DNA from: Gemmatimonadota bacterium | Lineage (GTDB): Bacteria; Gemmatimonadota; Gemmatimonadetes; Gemmatimonadales; Gemmatimonadaceae | Direction: 5' to 3' | Length of the DNA stretch: 64,000 nucleotides | NCBI GenBank assembly: GCA_021299375.1 | Contig: JAJTGR010000011.1 | Location: 107,490-171,489 of the forward strand | Shown: piece after piece, positions 1 through 7,412 of the stretch | Numbering within the stretch: position 1 is the first letter of the stretch | How the letters are laid out: every line of letters starts with the position of its first letter | Translations under genes and position numbers: made by a program | The notes under the pieces: model-generated | Seen by the model: only the letters and a program-made list of their open reading frames with translations | Told to the model about the DNA's origin: nothing | The model's database searches: none

Positions 1-1
1 A

Positions 2-1063
2 GGGCATCTGTATCCTGGTCTTGCCATTGCTCGTGCGCTGGTGCGCCTCTCGCCGTCGATGAGGCCACATTTCATTGGCGCGCGGCGCGGCATCGAGAAG
101 GACGTCCTCCCCGGCTCGGGCTTTCCGTATACACTGCTCGACCTGCACCCGCTCTACCGACAGCGGCCCTGGCACAACTGGAAGACCCTCGTGGGCGGCG
201 TAAGCGCGTGGCGTGCCATCTCGGCGCTGGCAGCTGACCAGCGGCCCGCGGCGGTCGTGGGCACCGGTGGCTATGCGGCCGGGGTCGCCTTGGCGTGGGC
301 GCGTGCGCATGGCGTGCCGACCATGCTCCACGAGCCCGACAGTCACCCCGGGCTCACCACCCGAGCCTTTGCCGGCGGAGCCCGCGCTCTCTACCTGGGC
401 TTTCCCGAGGCGGCCGCGCGCCTTGCCGCGGCGCCTGATGCCTCGGTGCACGCCTTCGGCTGCCCCATCGATCCGCCGCCGTCGCCGCCGCCGTCGCCGG
501 CCGAAGCGCGCGCCCACTGGGGGTTTCCGACGAACGCCTTCGTCGTGCTCATCGTGGGCGGCAGCCAAGGCGCGCGGGCGTTGAACGAGGCCACCGCCGA
601 GTGGGTGGCGCAGGGGCTGCCGCCGGGCGTCGTGCTCATCTGGGCCACGGGCCGGCAGCAGGCCGCGGCCTATCTCGATCGCGACGGTGACCGGGTGCGC
701 GTGCGTCCGTATCTCTCGCCCATCGCCGACGCATATGCCGCCGCCGACCTGGCCGTGGCGCGTGCCGGGGCGATGTCCATCGCCGAGTTGTGCGCATGGG
801 GCATCCCGTCGGTGCTGGTGCCGCTGCCGACGGCTGCGCAGGATCACCAGACCCACAATGCCCGCGCCACGGCGGCGGCTGGCGCCGCTGTGCACCTGCC
901 GCAGGCCGACCTGACCGCGGCACACCTCGACGCGCTCGTCCGATCGCTGCAGGCGGACGCACCACATCGGCAGGCCCTGCGTGACGCGGCGCTGGCGCGG
1001 GCGCACCCCGACGCTGCCGAGCGGATTGCGCGATCGCTGCTCGACACGCTGGGCCGCCGCTAG
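2..1063 (+). CDS. murG: MurG, UDP-GlcNAc:lipid I N-acetylglucosaminyltransferase (5' end missing)
   Basis: Adds GlcNAc to undecaprenyl-PP-MurNAc-pentapeptide on the inner face of the membrane, making lipid II. The reading frame is open from the first bases and begins with GHLYPGLAIARAL, the end of the conserved N-terminal glycine loop of MurG, so only about 10-20 residues should lie outside the window. The GTG at 41 is therefore internal and not the start. Further family signatures are an internal GGSQGARALN loop and a C-terminal ARAGAMSIAEL...PLPTAAQDHQ segment typical of the donor-nucleotide site. murC follows after 26 bases, as in other division/cell-wall clusters. Identity is secure; only the start is lost. 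Confidence 0.96.
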   Translation, partial: GHLYPGLAIARALVRLSPSMRPHFIGARRGIEKDVLPGSGFPYTLLDLHPLYRQRPWHNWKTLVGGVSAWRAISALAADQRPAAVVGTGGYAAGVALAWARAHGVPTMLHEPDSHPGLTTRAFAGGARALYLGFPEAAARLAAAPDASVHAFGCPIDPPPSPPPSPAEARAHWGFPTNAFVVLIVGGSQGARALNEATAEWVAQGLPPGVVLIWATGRQQAAAYLDRDGDRVRVRPYLSPIADAYAAADLAVARAGAMSIAELCAWGIPSVLVPLPTAAQDHQTHNARATAAAGAAVHLPQADLTAAHLDALVRSLQADAPHRQALRDAALARAHPDAAERIARSLLDTLGRR

Positions 1064-1089
1064 TCGTCGGCCCGCCTCGCCATATTTCC

Positions 1090-2577
1090 ATGATGCGTTC
1101 TCCTGCCGAATCTGCTCCCGCTCCCGCAACCGCGTCGCCGGTCGCGTCAACCGCCGCGGTGTCCGCCACGCGCGCCATCCTGCTCGATGCCGTCGACCGT
1201 CGCCCCGTGCACTTCGTGGGCATTGCCGGGGCCGGCATGAGCGCGCTTGCAGAGTTGCTGGCCCGACGCGGCGTAGCGGTGCAGGGCACCGACGCCAATC
1301 CCGGTGGCGCACCCGATCTGGCGCGGTACGGCATTGCCGTGGCACCGCATGATGCGGCGCTGCTCGAGGGCGCGCGCGCGCTCGTGTACTCGTCCGCCAT
1401 TCCAGCGTCGCACCCCGAGCTGGTGGCCGCACGCGAGCGCGGCCTGCCCATCGTACGCCGCGCCGAGGCCCTTGCCGACGCGGTAAGCGGTGGGACGCTG
1501 GTGGGCATCGCGGGCACACACGGCAAGACCACCACGACCGTCATGACCACCGAGGCGCTCGCGGCGGCTGAGCGCAACCCCACCGGCGTGGTGGGCGGGC
1601 GTGTGGGCCTTTGGGGCGGGAACCTGCGCCTCGGCGGCGACACCTACGTCGTCGAAGCCGACGAGTACGATCGCTCGTTCCTTGCCCTGCAGCCAGACGT
1701 CGCCGTGGTGCTCAACGTCGAGGCGGATCACCTCGACATCTATCGCGATCTGGCCGACATCATGCGGGCGTTCGAGATGTATGTGTCGCCGGCTCGCGCC
1801 CTGGTCCGCTGCGCCGACGACGACGGCGCGATGGCGCTGCGCGTCGCCTCCACGCGTGAGGTGATTGCGTATTCGGCCACCGGTCCGGGCACCACCCCGT
1901 CGGCCCACGCCGGCGACGCCCGCCTGGTGGCTGAGGCGCTGGTGTTCGATGCGGCCGGGGCGCGCTTCACGGTGCGATTCGACGGCGAGGCGGTCGGCGA
2001 GGTACAGCTGGCCGTTCCCGGCGTGCACAACGTACGCAACGCCTTGGCCGCCCTGGGCGCCGGACTGGCTCTCGGGTGCACCGTGCCAGCCATGGCCTCG
2101 GGGCTGGCGGCGTTTCGCGGTGTCGAGCGGCGCTTCCAGCGGCTCGGGTCAGAGCGCGGGATCGATGTGGTTGATGACTACGCCCACCACCCCACCGAAG
2201 TGCGGGCCACGATTGCGGCAGCGCGCCATGCGTTTCCCGGCCGGCGTCTCGTGCTCGCCTTCCAGCCGCATCTCTTCTCGCGTACGCGTGACCTGCAGGA
2301 GGAGTTCGCCGAGGCGCTGTCCGCCGCCGACGTCCTCCTGCTGTGCGACATCTACGGCGCACGGGAAACACCTGAGCCTGGCGTGACGTCGGCGCTTATC
2401 GGCGATCGCGTTCCGCCGTCGGTGCTGCGCTGGCGTGGGCCGCGCCGCGACGTGCCGGCGGCGCTTGTGGCGCTCGCGCAGGAAGGCGATGTCGTGCTTA
2501 CGATGGGGGCGGGGGACATCACCTGCGTTGGCCCGGACGTGATGGCCCGGCTGCGCGCGGCCCCCTCGCACCACTGA
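1090..2577 (+). CDS. murC: MurC, UDP-N-acetylmuramate--L-alanine ligase
   Basis: ATP-dependent ligase adding the first amino acid of the stem peptide in the cytoplasm. The 495-residue protein is family length. It has an N-terminal Rossmann segment (HFVGIAGAGMSALAEL), the Mur ligase ATP loop GIAGTHGKTTTT near residue 140, the NVEADHLD motif, and the C-terminal DDYAHHPTE signature of MurC. A roughly 30-residue Ala/Pro-rich leader precedes the Rossmann fold, so a slightly later start is possible. The stop overlaps the ftsQ start by one base (TGATG), so the two are probably translationally coupled. No murB lies between murC and ftsQ, unlike many cell-wall clusters. Confidence 0.97.
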   Translation: MMRSPAESAPAPATASPVASTAAVSATRAILLDAVDRRPVHFVGIAGAGMSALAELLARRGVAVQGTDANPGGAPDLARYGIAVAPHDAALLEGARALVYSSAIPASHPELVAARERGLPIVRRAEALADAVSGGTLVGIAGTHGKTTTTVMTTEALAAAERNPTGVVGGRVGLWGGNLRLGGDTYVVEADEYDRSFLALQPDVAVVLNVEADHLDIYRDLADIMRAFEMYVSPARALVRCADDDGAMALRVASTREVIAYSATGPGTTPSAHAGDARLVAEALVFDAAGARFTVRFDGEAVGEVQLAVPGVHNVRNALAALGAGLALGCTVPAMASGLAAFRGVERRFQRLGSERGIDVVDDYAHHPTEVRATIAAARHAFPGRRLVLAFQPHLFSRTRDLQEEFAEALSAADVLLLCDIYGARETPEPGVTSALIGDRVPPSVLRWRGPRRDVPAALVALAQEGDVVLTMGAGDITCVGPDVMARLRAAPSHH

Positions 2578-3329
2578 TGGCCACCGCCGTGCTGGAGCCG
2601 TCGTATACGCTGCCGAAGGCGCCGGAGGTCCCCCCCGCGCCGCGCTGGCTCCGTGTAGTGCGACGGGCGCTGGTCGCGCTGGCTCTCGGCCTGGTCGTGG
2701 CCAGTCCGTGGTGGGCGCCGCGCCTGCTGTCCCAGCTCGCCTTTTTCCACGTGCGCCGGGTCTGGATCGAGGGAGCCCGGTATACCCGCACGTCCGAACT
2801 GCTCACCCTCCTGGCCGTGGACACCCTGCAGTCGGTATGGCAGGATCTCGAACCGCTGGCCAGGCGCGCCGGGTCGCACCCGCTGGCGGCGAACGTCGTG
2901 GTCGAGCGTAAGCTGCCCGGGACGTTGCTGGTGCGCCTGGTAGAGCGGGAGCCAGTGGCGCTGGTGCAGCAGGCGGGGCACCCCCTCCTGCCGATGGACG
3001 CTGCGGGTCACCAGCTGCCCATCGATCCGGCGCGGGTGCCGCTGGACCTGCCCGTGGCCACGAGTGCCGACAGCGTGCTCCTGCACCTGCTGGGCGGGTT
3101 GAAGCAGACGGCACCCACGCTGTATGCGCGGGTCACGCAGGCGCATCGGGCCGGCCCAGACGAACTCCGCCTCGTCCTCGAGTCGCTCGTTGTTCGTACG
3201 GCGGGCGACGTGACCGTGACACGCCTCAAGGACATATTACCGGTGGAAGCGGATCTCGCACGGAATCGCCTGCGTGCCGTGGAACTCGATCTGCGCTTCC
3301 GTGACCAGGTGATCGCCCGACAGCCATGA
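2577..3329 (+). CDS. ftsQ: FtsQ/DivIB-type cell division protein
   Basis: Bitopic divisome protein that links early and late division proteins. The 250-residue protein has a short cytoplasmic tail, one membrane helix at about residues 25-50 (ALVALALGLVVASPWWAP), then a POTRA-like segment beginning FFHVRRVWIEGARYTRTSEL. After it come the VERKLPGTLLVRLVEREPVAL strand pattern and a PMDAAGHQLP-type turn usual in FtsQ. The assignment rests on this architecture plus the position between murC and ftsA, because FtsQ sequences diverge strongly. It overlaps ftsA by four bases (ATGA). Confidence 0.9.
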   Translation: MATAVLEPSYTLPKAPEVPPAPRWLRVVRRALVALALGLVVASPWWAPRLLSQLAFFHVRRVWIEGARYTRTSELLTLLAVDTLQSVWQDLEPLARRAGSHPLAANVVVERKLPGTLLVRLVEREPVALVQQAGHPLLPMDAAGHQLPIDPARVPLDLPVATSADSVLLHLLGGLKQTAPTLYARVTQAHRAGPDELRLVLESLVVRTAGDVTVTRLKDILPVEADLARNRLRAVELDLRFRDQVIARQP

Positions 3330-4579
3330 CAACCGAACCCATTGTCGCCGCCCTCGATATCGGCACTGCTTATACCACGGCCATCGTGGCGGCAGTGCAT
3401 GGCGACCTGCCGCGTGCACCGCGTCTCAAGGTCCTTGGCGTCGGCAGCAGCCGCACGATGGGGCTGCGGCGTGGCGCCGTGTCGGACATCGAGGAGGCGA
3501 CCCGGTCCATTCGTGCGGCGGTCGAGGAGGCGTGCCGGGTTTCGGGGGTGCAGCCGGACAGCTTGTACGTGGGCATCGCTGGCGAGCACGTGCGGGCCAT
3601 GTGCTCCGCTGGTGTGGTGGCCATCAGCGGCGATGAGATCACGCGGGCCGACGTGGACCGCGTCAACGAAGTAGCGCGGGCCATGGCCATCCCGCAGGAC
3701 CGCGAACTCCTGCATGCCATCCCGCAGGAGTATCGCGTCGACAAGGCCGACGGCATCCGTGATCCCGTGGGCATGATCGGTACGCGGCTCGAGACCGAGA
3801 TGTATCTCGTGACCATCGGCAGTGCGCCGGCCATGAACCTGCGCAAGGCCATCGAAAAGGCCGGCTACAAGACGCGCGAACTCGTGCTCGAACCGCTGGC
3901 GAGTGCGCTCGCCGTGCTCACCGAGGAAGAGAAGGAGCTGGGGGTCATTCTGGTGGAGCTGGGCGCCGGCACCACCGACCTGGCCATCTTCCACGAGGGC
4001 AAGATCCGCCACCTCGGTACCATCCCCTACGGCGGCAACACGGTCACGAGTGATCTCGTGCAGGGGCTCGGCATCACGCAGCACGACGCGGAGCAGCTCA
4101 AGGAAGCGTACGGCTGCGCCTACGAGCCCATGGTCGATCCCGATCAGGTCATTGCCATGCCGGCCACCAGCGCGCACGCCGAGCGGCACCTGTCGCGTGA
4201 GCTCATGACGCACATCATTCACCAGCGGATGGATGAGATCTTCGAGAAGGTGCAGCGCGAGGTGCGCACGGCCGGTTACGTCGGCCGGCTCAATGCGGGC
4301 ATCGTGCTGACCGGCGGCGGCGCGTCACTCGAGGGTGTGACCGAGTTGGCGACGGACGTGTTCGGGCTCGGTGCACGCGTGGGCGTACCGGGCGAGAAGT
4401 TGGACGGGCTCGCGGAAACCGTGGCCGCACCGCAGTTCGCGACCGTCACGGGGCTCGCGCTCTACGGCGCGCATCGCACCGCGTTGGGCGGCGTGATCGC
4501 GCGGCGCCCGTCGCTGAGCGGGGCGGGAGTCGACAAGCTGGCCACACGGGTCAAAACGTGGCTGCAGGATTTCTTCTGA
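3326..4579 (+). CDS. ftsA: FtsA, actin-like divisome membrane tether
   Basis: Actin-family ATPase that anchors FtsZ to the membrane and recruits later divisome proteins. The 417 residues start with the phosphate-1 loop ALDIGTAYTTAIV. A central LVELGAGTTDLAIF matches phosphate loop 2, and GIVLTGGGASLEGV matches the adenosine loop. The extreme C terminus (DKLATRVKTWLQDFF) is an amphipathic helix, as expected for the membrane-targeting sequence. FtsZ is not the next gene: a kinase and a peptidase intervene, about 6 kb in all. Confidence 0.97.
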   Translation: MTTEPIVAALDIGTAYTTAIVAAVHGDLPRAPRLKVLGVGSSRTMGLRRGAVSDIEEATRSIRAAVEEACRVSGVQPDSLYVGIAGEHVRAMCSAGVVAISGDEITRADVDRVNEVARAMAIPQDRELLHAIPQEYRVDKADGIRDPVGMIGTRLETEMYLVTIGSAPAMNLRKAIEKAGYKTRELVLEPLASALAVLTEEEKELGVILVELGAGTTDLAIFHEGKIRHLGTIPYGGNTVTSDLVQGLGITQHDAEQLKEAYGCAYEPMVDPDQVIAMPATSAHAERHLSRELMTHIIHQRMDEIFEKVQREVRTAGYVGRLNAGIVLTGGGASLEGVTELATDVFGLGARVGVPGEKLDGLAETVAAPQFATVTGLALYGAHRTALGGVIARRPSLSGAGVDKLATRVKTWLQDFF

Positions 4580-4627
4580 TCGCGAAGGCCAGGCGCCGGT
4601 CACCACGTGATCGGCGTTTCGGTTTGC

Positions 4628-4646
4628 CTGCCTGTCGCTCAGGCAG
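4628..4646 (+). other. Short hairpin between ftsA and the kinase gene
   Basis: CTGCCTG and CAGGCAG form a perfect 7-bp stem around a TCGCT loop, about 50 bases after the ftsA stop and 50 before the kinase start. No T-run follows, so this is at best a weak or factor-dependent terminator. It may be only a local palindrome. Confidence 0.3.
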
Positions 4647-4697
4647 TCGGCAGGGGGGGGCCGCGGGCCGCAGGGCGGACGCCCTCTCCTGCGCCCC

Positions 4698-7301
4698 ATG
4701 ACCTCACTGCTCGAGCAGTTGCAGTCGTCGTTCCCGTCCACCTACGCGCTCGAGCGCGAGGTGGGGCGTGGCGGCATGGCCACGGTGTTCCTCGCGCGCG
4801 ACGTGCGCTACGATCGCAAGGTGGCGGTGAAGGTCCTGAGCCCCGAACTGGGCGCCGTGCTCGGCATGGAGCGCTTCCTCAGCGAGATTCGCGTCACGGC
4901 CACGCTGCAGCATCCCAATCTCTTGCCGCTGTTCGACAGCGGCGAAGCAAACGGGCTGCTGTACTACGTGATGCCGTTCGTGGAAGGCGAAACGCTGCGC
5001 GCGAAATTGGAGCGCGAGAAGCAGCTGAGTGTGAGCGAGACCGTGCGGTTGGGCAGCGCGATCGCCAGCGCGCTCGACTACGCGCATCGCAACGGCGTGA
5101 TCCACCGCGACCTCAAGCCCGAGAACATCCTCCTCCAGGACGGCCAGCCGCTGGTGGCCGACTTCGGGATCGCGCTGGCGGTGAGCAACGCCGGTGGCAC
5201 GCGGGTCACACAGACCGGCCTCTCGCTCGGCACGCCGCAGTACATGAGCCCCGAGCAGGCCACGGGCGACCGCGTGATCGACGCGCGCAGTGACGTGTAT
5301 GCGTTGGGCGCGATCCTGTACGAGTGTCTCACCGGCGAGCCGCCGCATACCGGCACGACCGCGCAGGCCATCATTGCGCGCCTCATGACGGAGGAGCCGC
5401 GGGCGATCACGGCGTCGCGCAAGAATGTGCCGGCGCATGTGGAAGCAGCGATCGCGAAGGCGTTGGAGAAGCTGCCGGCGGATCGGTGGGCGACGACGAA
5501 GGCGTTGGCGGATGCACTGCAGGATCCGGCGCGAATGGCCGCAGCCGCCGTGCATGGCTCGTCGATCGACGCCGCGCCTCGGCGGGCGCGCGTGATGGGC
5601 CGCGCGGTCGTTGGCGGTCTGCTGGCCGCGACTGCCGGCTACTACGGTGGCCTCGGGCGCGGTGCCTCAGCGGACGCGGACTCGGTCCGGTTCACCGTCG
5701 CGCTACCACCCGACGTCCGGGTGACGTCGACTGTCGGGCTGAACATCGGCATCTCCCGGGATGGCCGGCAAGTCCTTGTCGTAACCGAACGCGTCGGGGA
5801 AGGCGGTGCGCCGATGGTGTATGTACGGCACCTCGACAGCCTCGACGCGGTGCCGATCAGCGGCAGTGAGAATGGGTTTGGGCCAGTGTTCTCGCCGGAT
5901 GGCAGGAGCATCATGCTCATGCGTACGCAAGGTGACCGCCGTTCAGTGTTTCGCGTGCCGCTGCCAGGTGGTGGCCCGACAACGCTGCGGGAGTTCACGG
6001 GATCGCTGTACGGATCCTCATGGGCGCACGGTGACGTCTTCGTGTATTCGCGAGCTGCCACGATCGAGCGGCTGGGTGCGGGTGACCAGCAGGGGCGTGT
6101 CATCGCCGACGTCCGCTCGGTACCGCAGTCGACCTACTTCTCCAACCCATTCACCTTTCCGGATGGGCGATCCATCGGGTCGCGGATCCATGTAGGCGAG
6201 GCCGACAAGCTGGCTCTGGTTCCCGTCGACAGTGGTGCGGTGCGCGTGATCGATCTCGACCTGGCGAACGTGGTGGGCTACCACGACGGATACCTGTACT
6301 TCGGCCGCTTGGATGGGTGGATCTACAAGGTGCGGTTTGCGCTTCCGTCGGGGGAGCTGGAGGGCGTTCCGGAGCGTGTCATGGGCGGCATCAGTGCGAA
6401 GAGCGCAGGTGGACTCAATGCGGTCCTGGCGGCGAACGGTACCTTGGCCGTGTTGCGTGGCACGGTTGGCGGTGAGGTGCAGTTCGTGTCGTTCGATGGG
6501 AAGGTCCGGCCGGTGCAGACCGAGCGAAAACAGTACCAATCCGTGCGTTGGTCGCCCGACGGGCGCTTCCTCGTGGCCGAACTGAATGCGGCTACGTCCC
6601 AGAGTTTCGCCGACGAGTTGTGGCTGATCGATCCACGGTCCGGTGCACCGACGAAGGTGGGGAATGGCGTCGACCCCGTCTGGTCGACCGAAGGGACGCT
6701 TCTGGCGTATCGCACGAGCAACACGGTCACGCCGCAGGGCATCTACCTCGCACCAGTCGATGGCAGCACGCCGCCTCGCCTGATTAGTGCCGGGAGGGGG
6801 AGACCGCATGCACTCCTGCGGAATGGCACCGTGCTTCTTGTTGAGCGGGGGGGCGGGCTGTTCACCGTGCCCTTGGATGACACCGCCTCGAGCGCTCGGG
6901 TCATCGCCGAGGGGGAGACCAGCCGGCAAGCCCGAGTCTCACCGAACGAGCGATGGCTGGCGTTCCTGTCGGAACGGAACGGCCGCGCCGATCTCTTTCT
7001 CAAGCCACTCGCCCCCGGCGGCGCGGTGACGCAGGTGTCAGTGCAGGGCGCGTCGGGCGGTGCCTGGAGCGGCGACGGCCAACAGCTGTACTATCGCAGC
7101 GGTGGCACCCTGTGGCGTGCCACGCTCTCGTTTGCCGGTGCCACCGTCTCCATCGTGCAGCGCGATTCGGTGACCCAGATCGGTGATGTGTGGGACGTGC
7201 ACCCCACCAGGCCGGAGATCGCCATGCTGCAGGATCGCACCGGAGAATCCCAACTGCAGGTATTCACCGGCTGGGCGCAGCAGCAGACAAGGAAGCGCTG
7301 A
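4698..7301 (+). CDS. Membrane Ser/Thr protein kinase with C-terminal beta-propeller
   Basis: Hanks-type kinase expected to sense at the envelope and phosphorylate cytoplasmic targets. Residues about 17-275 form a complete kinase domain: glycine loop GRGGMATV, invariant Lys45 (VAVKVL), catalytic HRD at 136-138 in HRDLKPEN, DFG Asp155 in ADFGIAL, and an SPEQATG activation segment. A hydrophobic stretch near 300-325 (VVGGLLAATAGYYGG) is the single membrane span. The rest (about 340-867) shows repeated S-P/N-D/E-G-R/Q strand turns such as FSPDGRS, RWSPDGRF and RVSPNERW, typical of WD40/TolB-like propellers, presumably periplasmic. The residues needed for activity are all present. Target unknown; its place between ftsA and ftsZ suggests but does not prove a division or wall role. 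Confidence 0.93.
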   Translation: MTSLLEQLQSSFPSTYALEREVGRGGMATVFLARDVRYDRKVAVKVLSPELGAVLGMERFLSEIRVTATLQHPNLLPLFDSGEANGLLYYVMPFVEGETLRAKLEREKQLSVSETVRLGSAIASALDYAHRNGVIHRDLKPENILLQDGQPLVADFGIALAVSNAGGTRVTQTGLSLGTPQYMSPEQATGDRVIDARSDVYALGAILYECLTGEPPHTGTTAQAIIARLMTEEPRAITASRKNVPAHVEAAIAKALEKLPADRWATTKALADALQDPARMAAAAVHGSSIDAAPRRARVMGRAVVGGLLAATAGYYGGLGRGASADADSVRFTVALPPDVRVTSTVGLNIGISRDGRQVLVVTERVGEGGAPMVYVRHLDSLDAVPISGSENGFGPVFSPDGRSIMLMRTQGDRRSVFRVPLPGGGPTTLREFTGSLYGSSWAHGDVFVYSRAATIERLGAGDQQGRVIADVRSVPQSTYFSNPFTFPDGRSIGSRIHVGEADKLALVPVDSGAVRVIDLDLANVVGYHDGYLYFGRLDGWIYKVRFALPSGELEGVPERVMGGISAKSAGGLNAVLAANGTLAVLRGTVGGEVQFVSFDGKVRPVQTERKQYQSVRWSPDGRFLVAELNAATSQSFADELWLIDPRSGAPTKVGNGVDPVWSTEGTLLAYRTSNTVTPQGIYLAPVDGSTPPRLISAGRGRPHALLRNGTVLLVERGGGLFTVPLDDTASSARVIAEGETSRQARVSPNERWLAFLSERNGRADLFLKPLAPGGAVTQVSVQGASGGAWSGDGQQLYYRSGGTLWRATLSFAGATVSIVQRDSVTQIGDVWDVHPTRPEIAMLQDRTGESQLQVFTGWAQQQTRKR

Positions 7302-7412
7302 CGGCGGGCGGGCGGATGGGTCGGAATCCTGCGAGGCCGGTCGGAAACGAACGCCGTTCGTGGTTGATGCGTAGCTTCGGGGATCGTCGTCTCCCCTCTA
7401 CCCACCCACATC

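Noticed and set aside
41-43. GTG as murG start
   Set aside because: The conserved MurG N-terminal loop is already being read upstream of it, so the real start is outside the window.
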